A DNA stretch of 64,000 bases, taken from Enterococcus wangshanyuanii. Its GTDB lineage: Bacteria; Bacillota; Bacilli; Lactobacillales; Enterococcaceae. The notes beneath the pieces are model-generated. The model did no database searches. It saw only the letters and a list, made by a program, of their open reading frames with translations, and was not told the origin of the DNA. This document shows, one piece after another, positions 45,451-53,807 of this stretch; position 1 is the stretch's first letter, and the number at the start of each line of letters is the position of its first letter. The position numbers and the translations under genes were made by a program. The stretch lies in contig NZ_CP021876.1 in assembly GCF_002197645.1 (NCBI RefSeq), positions 62,001 through 126,000 on the forward strand, in the 5' to 3' direction.

Positions 45451-45809
45451 TCGTCCGCACCCACTTCCTGATCAAGCAGCTGCTTTCTTTCCAAATACAG
45501 TTGATCTTCTTGGTCCATAAGGTTCTTCTTCTCTGCCAAAAGTTCTTCTGATCGTTCCTCGACTTGCAAGCGTTGTTTTTGTTGTAGTGAGCGTGCTTCA
45601 GCTTCTAACTCAACAAAGTAATGTTGCTTTTCTGCTCCTTGATTCGCTTCCATCAATTCCTGGTAAAAGCGCTGTTCCAAGTTTTGGATCTCACCATAGT
45701 CATATTCAGCTTCAGCCAGCTTTCTCAGTTCTCTTTGATTGCTTTCTTGTTCTAAATCCAGTTGTGTGAGTTCCAGCTGGATCATCGCTTCTCTATCTAC
45801 CTGTTTCAT
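45441..45809 (-). CDS. Coiled-coil T7SS partner of the LXG toxin
   Basis: 122 residues, Glu/Gln/Leu-rich coiled coil throughout. Overlaps both neighbours by a few bases (45441-45450 with the toxin, 45806-45809 with the previous gene). Same role and build as 16388-16750 but placed before the toxin. Confidence 0.7.
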   Translation of the reverse strand: MKQVDREAMIQLELTQLDLEQESNQRELRKLAEAEYDYGEIQNLEQRFYQELMEANQGAEKQHYFVELEAEARSLQQKQRLQVEERSEELLAEKKNLMDQEDQLYLERKQLLDQEVGADEWE

Positions 45810-46102
45810 TTGAACGTCACTCCATTAAAAAGGTTCGTCATACTGGCATTTATCTTTTGATCGATTGCCGCAAACTCTTTGGCCACGGAATGAATATTAT
45901 TTCCATCACGAGCAATTGCATTTGATAACCGTTGCCCTCTACTATGTACGCTTGTTAAGCTATTCTTTGCGTTCGTGTTGCCACTGACAGACGTGCGCTC
46001 TGCCAACGACGTTACCGCATTGACCGAAGACAATCCGCTTGCTGCTTTACTCATTTGTGCTGATACACCACCAGCGATCGATAAACTACTATTGATCCCC
46101 AT
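45806..46102 (-). CDS. TIGR04197/DUF3130-like T7SS partner protein
   Basis: 98 residues: MGINSSLSIAGGVSAQMSKA start, Ser/Ala-rich helices, and a C-terminal KEFAAIDQKINASMTN. Small helical proteins of this family precede LXG toxins and form part of the export complex. First gene of the operon; RBS AAAAGGAG; promoter element at 46134. Confidence 0.75.
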   Translation of the reverse strand: MGINSSLSIAGGVSAQMSKAASGLSSVNAVTSLAERTSVSGNTNAKNSLTSVHSRGQRLSNAIARDGNNIHSVAKEFAAIDQKINASMTNLFNGVTFK

Positions 46103-46133
46103 AATTTTCTCCTTTTTGTCTAGTTTCCACTAG

Positions 46134-46147
46134 TTTAACACAAAAAG
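46134..46147 (-). promoter_or_regulatory. Conserved promoter element of the LXG operon
   Basis: CTTTTTGTGTTAAA on the minus strand, identical to the element at 14317 before the WXG100 gene. Confidence 0.4.
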
Positions 46148-46225
46148 AGGAGTATTTTTTCCATTAATAACAGGATTACATTTCAAATATAGAAAAAATC
46201 TGTCTAATTTCTCGAATAAAGAATC

Positions 46226-46258
46226 AGACAGATTAATGATGTGGCGGAAAGATCCGCT
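46226..46258 (-). repeat. 33-bp element shared with the lipase locus
   Basis: Second copy of the 14015-14047 element, 32 of 33 bases, same orientation relative to the downstream T7SS genes. Confidence 0.55.
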
Positions 46259-46298
46259 GAATTTAGTTTAACTCATTCATCATGAATCAACAACTCTA

Positions 46299-46622
46299 TT
46301 ACAAAACTAAAGAGCTACCTACGACCCTACATCCATAAATTGGCTCTAGCTTGTCTCCAAATTTGTATAGATTTAAAGATTTGTTCAACATAAAGGTGGT
46401 CAGTAGTTGATTCGCTTCAATGGTGATACTTTCTGCAGCATATAGAACCAATTTGTTTTGCTCTTTTTCTATTCGACCAACGCCGAATAACTGATCATTC
46501 AATTCAATTTTGAAATCATACATCACATTGTTTTGCATATCTACTGACAGAATGGTCAAAATATCTGTTGCTCTCACCAAATCCCCCTTTTCCTTTTTGT
46601 CTATGAATGAAATGCATTTCAT
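46299..46622 (-). CDS. Hypothetical protein, paralogue of 19144-19428
   Basis: 107 residues; the N-terminal 14 or so extend beyond the paralogue, and a GTG (15th codon, near 46580) after AAAAGGAAAAGGGG may be the true start, which would give RATDILTILSVDMQ. Ends EPIYGCRVVGSSLVL, nearly the same as the first copy. Function unknown. Confidence 0.6.
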   Translation of the reverse strand: MKCISFIDKKEKGDLVRATDILTILSVDMQNNVMYDFKIELNDQLFGVGRIEKEQNKLVLYAAESITIEANQLLTTFMLNKSLNLYKFGDKLEPIYGCRVVGSSLVL

Positions 46623-46658
46623 ATACCATTCGTTCTATAATTGTGCTATAATAAGAAT

Positions 46659-46757
46659 GAAAAGAGAGATATGCTCTAACATATCTCTCTAATGTAGAAC
46701 CGTTTAAGACGGTAGCAGAATTTAATTAGTTATAAAAATAACCGTTATCCGGCCAAA
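46659..46757 (+). ncRNA. Antisense antitoxin RNA of type I locus 2 (3' end cut off by IS)
   Basis: Extended -10 TG-C-TATAAT (46647-46652) followed by AAGAGAGATATGC, the GAACCGTTTAAGACGG segment and AAAATAACCGTTATCC. This equals the reverse complement of the 17.44-17.54 kb RNA in layout. The terminator's second half lies at 48468-48485, on the far side of the insertion. Confidence 0.55.
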
Positions 46758-46836
46758 TGAACCACTCCCTGTCAAGTAGACAGTGGAAATAAAAAAATAT
46801 CACATTTACTTCTAGTTAAATTTGACTAGAAGTTTT

Positions 46837-47756
46837 TTATATAGCTAATTCTCTATATTCTGCTGGAGTTAAGCCATCGAATTTAGGAACATACCTTTTG
46901 TTCATGTAGAAATTAATATACGTATCAATTCCAGCTTTTAATTGATTAAATGAATCAAAATTTTTATGATAATAATATTCTGACTTTAAAGTTCCCCAAA
47001 AAGATTCAATTGGTTGATTGTCTAAGCATTTTCCAGGTCGTGACATACTTGTTTGAAAACCATAACGATCCTTCATATTGCTATATTCTCTTGAGGTATA
47101 TTGATACCCTCTGTCGGTGTGGATAGTTAATTGATTATTTGAATTACCTTTTAGTCCCTGTTTTAAAGTACTCATTACCAATTCATTATCATTTCTCTTA
47201 CTGATAACGTAAGAAACAACACTCATATCATATGTATCGATAATTGCACTCAAATAAGCCTTCTCATGATTGCCATAAAATAGATAACTAACGTCTGTAA
47301 ACCATTTTTCGTTCGGTTTTGACGCATGAAAATTACGATTAATTAGATTTTCAGCAGTATGAACTGGAGTATTCTTAACCCAATTAGGGCGTTTTCTTCT
47401 AATTTCAGGAGTTAGTGACATGTTCCTCATCAGTCTACGTATAGCTTTTATATTTATATTCCAATTAAGCTCACGTTTAAGAGCGTAGTGCATGCGAACA
47501 ACACCAAATATTCTATCAGATTCTAAAAATATTCTCTTTATCTCTTTTGCAATTTTTTCTGTTGTTAGTTCGAGGGCAGAAGGTTCGTTTTTTAGCCATT
47601 TATAATATCCACTACGGCTAACGCCAATAACTTTACAAAGCTTGGCAATACTGTGTCCTTGTTCTTTATGCAGTTCATAGACAACAACGTAACAATTTTC
47701 CTTCCTTGATAAAGAAAACGGTCGTCTTTTCTTTACCTGTGCCCTTGTAACTTTTT
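46837..47756 (-). CDS. IS3-family transposase, OrfB (made by frameshift)
   Basis: The OrfB frame is open from the OrfA overlap (VKKRRPFSLSRKENCY) to 46837; ATG 47493 is internal. HTH_21 segment (LCKVIGVSRSGYYKWL), then the DDE core WFTDVSYLFYGNHEKAYLS, IHTDRGYQYTS and NQPIESFWGTLKSEYYY. Expressed as OrfAB by -1 slippage on A_AAA_AAG at 47751-47757. Intact by eye. Confidence 0.85.
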
Positions 47757-48401
47757 TACAATAGCATTTTCAACCTCCAAATAATCATTCCTTGCTCGCA
47801 ATTGCTTATTCTCTAAGCGTAAACGATCTAACTCCGTTAATTCTTCATTCTTTTCTTTATTTTTCCCACGACGATCACGTAGACCATCAAATCCTAGACG
47901 ATTATATTTTTGTATCCATGAGTATATTTGTTGATAGGAGACATCATACCGTTTAACTGCTGCTTGGTAGTCATTATCTAATGATAACACGTACTGAACA
48001 ATTTCAATTCTTTGAGTATATGTTGTTTTAGTTTGCTTAGACATTGTGGAAAGACCAGCTCTTTTCTGTTTGAATTGTTTTCCACTAGTATAGCTGCTAA
48101 CCCAAGATCTAAGAACCCCTGTATCAGTAATTCTATATTTTCTTAGTACCTCTATTTGATTCAAACCTTTATACAAGAAATCCTCAACAGCTGCCAATTT
48201 AACTTCACGTGAGTATTTTAAACTTCTACTGTAAGCATTTAACCCTTCTACTCCCCATGAATTGTATTTCCTAATCCAATCGTTTATTGTTGATTTTGAG
48301 ATATTATATTTTTTACTAGCAGAACTTGAAGTTTCTTTTTTCTCTTTGATTTCACGAACGATTTCTATTTTTTTATCATTTGGCACTCTTTTTCTATACA
48401 A
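47733..48401 (-). CDS. IS3-family transposase, OrfA (two HTH domains)
   Basis: 222 residues, longer than usual OrfA, with helix-turn-helix units near 15-50, 65-95 and 115-160 and a terminal leucine zipper (LRLENKQLRARNDYLEVENAIV). Slippery A_AAA_AAG lies just before its stop. Confidence 0.88.
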   Translation of the reverse strand: MYRKRVPNDKKIEIVREIKEKKETSSSASKKYNISKSTINDWIRKYNSWGVEGLNAYSRSLKYSREVKLAAVEDFLYKGLNQIEVLRKYRITDTGVLRSWVSSYTSGKQFKQKRAGLSTMSKQTKTTYTQRIEIVQYVLSLDNDYQAAVKRYDVSYQQIYSWIQKYNRLGFDGLRDRRGKNKEKNEELTELDRLRLENKQLRARNDYLEVENAIVKKLQGHR

Positions 48402-48477
48402 AAAAACACTCCCCTTGTCACTAGTTTTGTTTTTTCTAGTGTCTACTCTATGGGGAGTGTATCAAAAGATAAGACGG

Positions 48478-48582
48478 TTATTTTTTTTTGTCGTTTTTAA
48501 GCATGTCCACAATCAATTTAATCAAAGCAATGGTAAACATACCAAAACTTAGAATCAATTGTATTGTTTCTAATGCGGACAA
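48478..48582 (-). CDS. Type I toxin, holin-like membrane peptide (34 residues)
   Basis: TTG start behind GAAAGGAG. MSALETIQLILSFGMFTIAL, then a second hydrophobic run and a LKNDKKK tail, the holin-like toxin pattern. Its 5' leader (GTAGAAAAGTTATGACGGTGG) matches that of the first type I locus. A short leader frame (ATG at about 48,615) runs through the toxin start in another frame. The stop codon is part of the terminator that the IS split. Confidence 0.7.
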   Translation of the reverse strand: MSALETIQLILSFGMFTIALIKLIVDMLKNDKKK

Positions 48583-48742
48583 AAGGCTTTCTCCTTTCAT
48601 AGATTTCAGTACTTACTTTCATAAGCACCACCACCCTCCGGAAGTAGCCACCGTCATAACTTTTCTACATTGATTAGTATATCACACTTGATATTTTTCT
48701 TTTTACTTTTTTCTAAAGACTAATCAATTTCTTTTGGAGAAT

Positions 48743-48946
48743 CTATCTCCAATTTCTAACATAAGGTTTCCTGCTATTGTATTTACTTTGTTCAATTCTG
48801 TCGGCTATTGTTTTTTCGTTTAGTTCAGCTGCCGACCATACTTTATCAACCACTTCTTTTTTTTCTGTAATTGTTAGTATTAGCATAATAAATTGAAGAA
48901 CCAATAAAGCAATGAGAATACCAATACATACATTAATTATTATCAT
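48743..48946 (-). CDS. Small membrane protein, cassette array
   Basis: 67 residues from ATG 48946 behind AAAGGAAG; the longer frame from 49075 overlaps the neighbouring gene and has no good start. One membrane helix (INVCIGILIALLVLQFIMLIL) and a charged cytosolic-type tail (EKKEVVDKVWSAAELNEKT). Last gene of the linker-joined array. Confidence 0.6.
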   Translation of the reverse strand: MIIINVCIGILIALLVLQFIMLILTITEKKEVVDKVWSAAELNEKTIADRIEQSKYNSRKPYVRNWR

Positions 48947-48977
48947 AAGCAACTTCCTTTCTAATCCTTTTTGGGAA

Positions 48978-49181
48978 TCATTCAATTCGTTTAGAAAAAT
49001 ATCTGTTTTTGAAATAATCCAAACGATCACTACTGACCTCATTACATATGAAATGTAATTCATGCTCCATTTCATTGTATAAATCTTTTAAGCTGCTGTT
49101 GACTGCTTCAACATCGCCCTTGTCTTCAGCATTTCTAAAGTCACTTATAATTTCAGGAATGTTTACAAAATTCACATCCAT
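48978..49181 (-). CDS. Hypothetical helical protein, cassette array
   Basis: 67 residues, acidic and helical (MDVNFVNIPEIISDFRNAED). Preceded by the shared linker (AAAAAGGATCAGAAAGAAG), which serves as its ribosome-binding site. No family recognised. Confidence 0.6.
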   Translation of the reverse strand: MDVNFVNIPEIISDFRNAEDKGDVEAVNSSLKDLYNEMEHELHFICNEVSSDRLDYFKNRYFSKRIE

Positions 49182-49844
49182 TTATATCACTTCTTTCTGA
49201 TCCTTTTTGATACTTTTCTCTTTTTCAATTAATTCAGCAATTTTTTCTAGTTCATAAATATAACTAGGTTCTTGAAAATTAAATGATATGTTAAACAAGG
49301 TTCCTCTTATAGTACTTAGGCTTTTAAAAGCAAAATCAAATAAATACAGAACATCTGATAAATAAATTGGATTTGACTGTATCAAATTTTCTCGACTTTC
49401 CTCATTTGATATACGTTTATCTAAATGTGCCAAATCTCTGTTTCGAATTTTTTTTAAATGTGATATCGGTTTTTCTAAACTATCCAATTCTTCTTCCATT
49501 TGAACAAGTTCAGACTTTAATTTCTCATATGTTGTGTGTTGATTATAGCCAGTCTTTTTGTAGTAATCTTCCGTAAATAAATCATTTGAAATCCTGATAA
49601 TCTTAGGTACTGAATGAGAATCTTTATTATCTACAAAAAATTTGGAAAGCTGTAATAGAACATCTCCAACCATAACGTTTTGTGTATAAGCAAAATAATC
49701 TCCATATTCACTAAGAGCATTATTTTTTTTTGTTACTTCAGACACAGCTAATATCGCTGCGTAGGTTTTTTTTGTTCCTAATATTTGTTTAAATATCCAT
49801 TTAATACTTCTTTCTAGCTTTTCTAGTTGATTTTTTTGATTCAT
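49182..49844 (-). CDS. HEPN-type protein (AbiU2-like), cassette array
   Basis: 220 residues from ATG 49844. Helical; KKIRNRDLAHLDKR near residue 135-148 is an R-x5-H motif typical of HEPN RNases such as AbiU2. The C-terminal tail KKDQKEVI is encoded by the shared linker. A HEPN protein in a small-gene array suggests phage or conflict defence, but neither activity nor antitoxin is shown. Confidence 0.5.
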   Translation of the reverse strand: MNQKNQLEKLERSIKWIFKQILGTKKTYAAILAVSEVTKKNNALSEYGDYFAYTQNVMVGDVLLQLSKFFVDNKDSHSVPKIIRISNDLFTEDYYKKTGYNQHTTYEKLKSELVQMEEELDSLEKPISHLKKIRNRDLAHLDKRISNEESRENLIQSNPIYLSDVLYLFDFAFKSLSTIRGTLFNISFNFQEPSYIYELEKIAELIEKEKSIKKDQKEVI

Positions 49845-49881
49845 AATTTTCACTTCCTCATTTTTAGATCTTTTTTGAGAA

Positions 49882-50238
49882 TTACGAAAAAATCACTTGA
49901 ACGTAAAATTCACGATTTATGTTTACATACCATCTAATAGATTCAAACTTCAGTATGTTGTGTGATTTTAGTATTTCTCTGTAAAATGGTCCTTTAAAAT
50001 TCATATTACTCACTTCACTTGGAACTTTGGCAAACACCACTTTTTTTCCTTTATCATCAATGAAGTCTTGATCAATATTTGGCCATAGAAAATCTTCCAA
50101 CTTGCAACATTTGGATTCCTTCTCTAGCACTTCAGAATCTGTATAACTATCCTTTAAGTTTACTAGTCCTTTTTCTGTCACATCACCATAAAAAGTTAAC
50201 CCTGGTATATTCTTCTTTTGAAAATCTTTAAACTCCAT
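49882..50238 (-). CDS. Hypothetical protein, 118 residues, cassette array
   Basis: MEFKDFQKKNIPGLTFYGDV start, mixed alpha/beta, a Cys-Cys pair near 44. Preceded by the linker at 50247-50267. Size and composition suit an orphan immunity-type protein. Not recognised. Confidence 0.55.
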   Translation of the reverse strand: MEFKDFQKKNIPGLTFYGDVTEKGLVNLKDSYTDSEVLEKESKCCKLEDFLWPNIDQDFIDDKGKKVVFAKVPSEVSNMNFKGPFYREILKSHNILKFESIRWYVNINREFYVQVIFS

Positions 50239-50380
50239 TTATTCGCCTTCTTTCTGATCCTTTTTGACGTATAGTTCGCTATTATGAGTTTGGCCATTGT
50301 CCTGGCATCAACGATCGTTCGTTTCTAGTTGTTGTTTACCTGGTAGATCTCGCACTGCAGCTGGCAGAAATCAACTACTT

Positions 50381-50569
50381 TTACGAACGATCCTTTTTAA
50401 GACTTTTAGTGATCTTTCTACATAAGTTGCCATTCATTTTATTATTTTCTTTAAAAAAACCAGCCAGTTCTTGGTTTTTACGTTCTATAGCTTGAGCTTC
50501 AATCGTTTTATTTTTGAGCAACCCATAAAGATAGGCTGCTTCTTCTTCTGTCATTTCGATACTGATCAA
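50381..50569 (-). CDS. Hypothetical protein, 62 residues, cassette array
   Basis: TTG start 50569 chosen because the linker's GAAAGAAGGTAAG lies just before; the longer frame to 50611 overlaps the HTH gene. Helical (TEEEAAYLYGLLKNKTIEAQ), ends LKKDRS where the linker begins again. The gap 50,240-50,380 has no gene. Confidence 0.5.
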   Translation of the reverse strand: MISIEMTEEEAAYLYGLLKNKTIEAQAIERKNQELAGFFKENNKMNGNLCRKITKSLKKDRS

Positions 50570-50585
50570 TTCTCTTACCTTCTTT

Positions 50586-50810
50586 CTAATCCTTTTTGAG
50601 AATATCCTCATTTACTTTTGCGTATTCAAATAATTCAATTATTTTTCCAAGAGGAACATTGTTCAGATCATAATCGCCTTTTCTTATCTTACTTATCGTA
50701 CTTCTTGACACGCTAGTATCTTCACCTATCCTATATCCAGTGATAACGTAGTTACCTTTTGAGTCTTTCTTGCTTATTAACAGCTTGATTAAATCCAAAT
50801 CTATACTCAT
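50586..50810 (-). CDS. Cro/Xre-like HTH regulator
   Basis: 74 residues from ATG 50810 behind GGAGG. TGYRIGEDTSVSRSTISKIRKGDYDL is a full helix-turn-helix. A 14-bp inverted repeat pair flanks its promoter (50824-50872), so autoregulation is likely. Ends ILKKD at the next linker. Confidence 0.75.
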   Translation of the reverse strand: MSIDLDLIKLLISKKDSKGNYVITGYRIGEDTSVSRSTISKIRKGDYDLNNVPLGKIIELFEYAKVNEDILKKD

Positions 50811-50823
50811 AGTTACCTCCAAA

Positions 50824-50872
50824 GACTTGCTACTAAGTCTGTTTTTTGTATAATATACTTAGTAGCAAGTTT
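50824..50872 (-). promoter_or_regulatory. Operator pair around the HTH gene promoter
   Basis: ACTTGCTACTAAGT and its exact inverse ACTTAGTAGCAAGT, about 22 bp apart, with TATTATAC between them. Confidence 0.55.
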
Positions 50873-50884
50873 TAGCTAGTCAGG

Positions 50885-51127
50885 CTATTTTGTTACAGAG
50901 GTTTGTTCTGTATCAGCAGAGTAAACCTCTTTTTGTTTCTTGTTGAAATAGTCAATTTCTGAGAAGGTAGCTTCGCGACACTCAATTTGAAGTTGAGTAT
51001 TTGTCACATAAGATTCATTAAAATTTTCTAAATAAATAGATTTGATTTTGTAGAAGATCCCTTCTTTATCAACTATTTTAAAAATTCCAAAATTCACACC
51101 TGCATAGTAATTGTTTATCTTTTCCAT
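50885..51127 (-). CDS. Hypothetical protein, 80 residues
   Basis: MEKINNYYAGVNFGIFKIVD start, beta-rich first half and polar tail. RBS AAAGGAAG. No family. Confidence 0.55.
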   Translation of the reverse strand: MEKINNYYAGVNFGIFKIVDKEGIFYKIKSIYLENFNESYVTNTQLQIECREATFSEIDYFNKKQKEVYSADTEQTSVTK

Positions 51128-51246
51128 AAAATTACACTTCCTTTCTTTATATACTTATTATATAGTATATTTATATATACGTCAATATAAATATACTGGT
51201 TTGGGGATATTTTTTACAAAAAAAAGAAGTGCCCTAGACACCTCTT

Positions 51247-51468
51247 TTACTGATCCTTTTTAGGAGAAAATGATATTGTCTGTCTTTCCCCATTTTTTCG
51301 AAAAATTATGTACCCACCTTCAAAATCCCCGTTTGATTCTATTACATTGCTTTCATCAATACCTAATTCATTACAACGATCTGCAAAGATTAGTTTTGCT
51401 GTTTCTTTATTTGGTAATACTGTTTTAGAAACTCCTTGATTTGTTTCTAGTACTATTTCATATTTCAT
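51247..51468 (-). CDS. Hypothetical protein, 73 residues, cassette array
   Basis: MKYEIVLETNQGVSKTVLPN start; ends SFSPKKDQ, again with the linker at its 3' end. Beta-rich. RBS AAAAGGAGAG. Confidence 0.55.
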   Translation of the reverse strand: MKYEIVLETNQGVSKTVLPNKETAKLIFADRCNELGIDESNVIESNGDFEGGYIIFRKNGERQTISFSPKKDQ

Positions 51469-51584
51469 AATACTCTCCTTTTACAATCTTTTTTAGGAAT
51501 ATAGCCAATTCATTACATATAGAACGTATTTTATTGTACATATCTCTCAAATCGTTATTGACTTTTTCAACATAGATTTAATCT

Positions 51585-52601
51585 TTAATTGTTGACCGCT
51601 TCTTTAACAAATTCAATCGTCTCATCTAAACAATTTTTTGCTTCTGAGGTTGTGTAATCAAATTGATAATCATGCGTTATTGTTTTTTCAACATCCTTGT
51701 AAAAAAGTGATTTTACAGGAACTGATAGTTCTTTTAGTCTATTTGCAAAAGTAATCCCTTGATCTTGGAAAGAATATGAATTGCCATCAGAAATATAGGT
51801 TGGTGGAAAATCGTTGGTAAGTTTATCTACTAATGATGCCTGCTTCAGCTCTGAGCTATCTTTCCAGTCCTTTGTTCCTAGTAAAGACCATGCAACCGTG
51901 TTAACAAAGAACTTCATGACCCATTCATCAGATGATTGCTGCTTAATCTCTTCTAAATCTACGGGACCACAATAAGAGATAAATCCACTTATATTATCTT
52001 CTGGAATCACTTTTTTCATCCCCATGCTCTTTGCATACTTTGAATTGGTCTGAATGGATAAAAATTGTCCTGCAATTTGAGAACCTGCTGAGTCACCTCC
52101 GAAAATGATTTTATTAAAATTCAACATTGGGTACTGCTTTGTCATTTTTTTTATCGAATTATAGGCAGCCTCGACTTGTTTCACTTGGCCTGGGTAATTT
52201 AAGCTTGGAGCCCACTCATAATTCAATGAAACTACTGCTACTTGGGCACGATCAGCTAAGTATGTCGCATATTCTTTTACACCTTCTTTGTCACCACCAA
52301 CATATCCACCACCATGTACCCAAAAAACAATTGGAACTGATTTGTGAATTTCTTTTGGATAATATAAATCAAATGTACTTTTTTTATATTCTGATTGGTA
52401 AACAAGGCCTTTTTTAACTGTGATATTAGTATTACTTTTTTCATAGGATACTTTATCCGTAATTTTCACGTCTCCATTAAACACATACCCAATCAAAAAG
52501 GCACCCGGACGCGGCGACACTTGGAAAGCGATTAATATAATCACTCCAAAGATTACTAAGAAGCCCATTAACCATAAAAAAAACTGTTTTATTTTTCCCA
52601 T
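51585..52601 (-). CDS. Membrane-anchored alpha/beta-hydrolase (HSL-type esterase)
   Basis: 338 residues. N-terminal membrane segment (FFLWLMGFLVIFGVIILIAF), then an HSL/BD-FAE type hydrolase: oxyanion motif VHGGGYVGGD, nucleophile GGDSAGSQ, and a late His in KTITHDYQF. The anchor puts the enzyme on the outer face. Substrate unknown (small acyl esters likely). It stands alone; 52,620-53,080 has no gene, only a 25-bp palindrome. Confidence 0.85.
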   Translation of the reverse strand: MGKIKQFFLWLMGFLVIFGVIILIAFQVSPRPGAFLIGYVFNGDVKITDKVSYEKSNTNITVKKGLVYQSEYKKSTFDLYYPKEIHKSVPIVFWVHGGGYVGGDKEGVKEYATYLADRAQVAVVSLNYEWAPSLNYPGQVKQVEAAYNSIKKMTKQYPMLNFNKIIFGGDSAGSQIAGQFLSIQTNSKYAKSMGMKKVIPEDNISGFISYCGPVDLEEIKQQSSDEWVMKFFVNTVAWSLLGTKDWKDSSELKQASLVDKLTNDFPPTYISDGNSYSFQDQGITFANRLKELSVPVKSLFYKDVEKTITHDYQFDYTTSEAKNCLDETIEFVKEAVNN

Positions 52602-52928
52602 AAAGCTACCTCTTTTTCCTTAGAATAGTTCATGACACATTTATTCACTGAGCTCAATTCAATTTAATATTCAACATTATACAATCATGAACCTTTAGTT
52701 ATTGATCACTATTTGTAATTGTATTCAGTATATCTCTCATAACAATAACTAACTTCAACCCATTTTAAAATTGACAATGTTATTTCGTTCATTTAACATT
52801 ACATGTAAAGGAACAAGCTTTTATACTAAAAACGAGCGTTTTCGATAATTTATCTACTCACTGATTTAATAAACATAAAATACTGATATTGCTGGAAGTT
52901 GTCTTAGTTTTGGGGCAGCTTTTTTATT

Positions 52929-52953
52929 TTGTCAAAAACGCCGTTTTTGACAA
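52929..52953. repeat. 25-bp perfect palindrome
   Basis: TTGTCAAAAACG-C-CGTTTTTGACAA. Lies downstream of fic on the minus strand. No clear T-run, so not a standard terminator; could be a site for an integrase or the relic of an element end. Confidence 0.5.
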
Positions 52954-53088
52954 TCCTCAGAGCGCTCATTCAAGATAGTACCTCAGTTTAAAAATTGAAA
53001 CGGCCTTAGAATCTCTCTGTCATTAACGTAGATTTATGATAAATAGAATTTGACATAAGTTTTGGTAATATTTTGACCTGTTTACTGT

Positions 53089-53691
53089 TTATAAGTCTTC
53101 AGTATTATATTCTGTGTATCCTTCGTAGTAATAACTAACATCGATACCTTTCATATATGTTTCACGATCGTTTACTAAAGAAGTTAAGGCATGCTTGATT
53201 AAATGAGAAATTTCCAAATCATTAATTGGACTACGTTCCATTGCAGAAAGATAGTCTTCTTTATTAATCAGATTCCAATCAATTACTTTGCTGAGTTCTT
53301 GTTTAAGAATCAGATCCAGCCATATTCTTGTACTACGACCATTTCCCTCACGGAATGGATGTGCAATATTCATCTCAACGTACTTTGCTACAATTTCATC
53401 AATATTAGATTGTGGCATTTGATCAATATGATCTAAAGAAACCTTTAAGTACATCACCGGCGCAAATCGAAAGTTTCCTTTAGCAATATTCACCGTTCTA
53501 ATTTCACCGGCGAAGTCATAAATATCTGAAAAAAGGTATCGATGAATATCAGCTAGCCCTTTGAATGTTCCCACTTCTAGTTTATCAATATCACCACTAT
53601 CGTATAATTTCTTTGCATTCGATTTACTGATCTTTTCTTCTACTCTTGCCAATTCAACTTGATTTGTAATGCCTAATTTATTTGTTAACAT
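53089..53691 (-). CDS. Fic-family protein, class III (EfFic-like)
   Basis: 200 residues from ATG 53691 behind GGAGGGG. Catalytic [12 protein letters not shown], the flap segment NFRFAP, and near the C-terminus SYYYEG, the [S/T]xxxE[G/N] inhibitory motif that marks class III enzymes. Very close to E. faecalis EfFic as I recall it, including VGTFKGL and [12 protein letters not shown]. Fic enzymes transfer AMP to protein hydroxyls; EfFic can also remove it, depending on the metal bound. Confidence 0.93.
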   Translation of the reverse strand: MLTNKLGITNQVELARVEEKISKSNAKKLYDSGDIDKLEVGTFKGLADIHRYLFSDIYDFAGEIRTVNIAKGNFRFAPVMYLKVSLDHIDQMPQSNIDEIVAKYVEMNIAHPFREGNGRSTRIWLDLILKQELSKVIDWNLINKEDYLSAMERSPINDLEISHLIKHALTSLVNDRETYMKGIDVSYYYEGYTEYNTEDL

Positions 53692-53807
53692 TTTTCCCCT
53701 CCGGTTCTGTTTTCTTTTATCTAATAGCAACCTCTTAATCGACTAATTTCTGTTGTTTCACTTAAAAAAAGACGTGTTTCTTCTATTATATAGTAAATTA
53801 TCTACGC

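Larger units (their letters stand above)
46758..48464 (-). mobile_element. IS3-family element inserted in a type I TA terminator
   Basis: 1,707 bp. Ends TGAACCACTCCCTGTCAAG and TGATACACTCCCCATAGAG (then TAGACA), typical TG...CA ends. A 3-bp duplication AAA flanks both sides (46755-46757 and 48465-48467). orfA and orfB are on the minus strand with a programmed frameshift signal. Confidence 0.9.
48953..51270 (-). repeat. Repeated gene-linker motif of the cassette array
   Basis: AAAAAGGATCAGAAAGAAG or close variants at 48953-48974, 49190-49210, 50247-50267 and 50578-50601; shorter forms at about 50386-50400 and 51255-51268; diverged forms at about 49855-49880 and 51473-51500. Where two genes adjoin, it encodes the Lys-Lys-Asp end of one and supplies the purine-rich site of the next. 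Confidence 0.65.

Noticed and set aside
46299..46622. Immunity gene for the LXG toxin
   Set aside because: It has a paralogue at 19144 with no LXG toxin next to it, and it lies upstream of the operon promoter rather than after the toxin.
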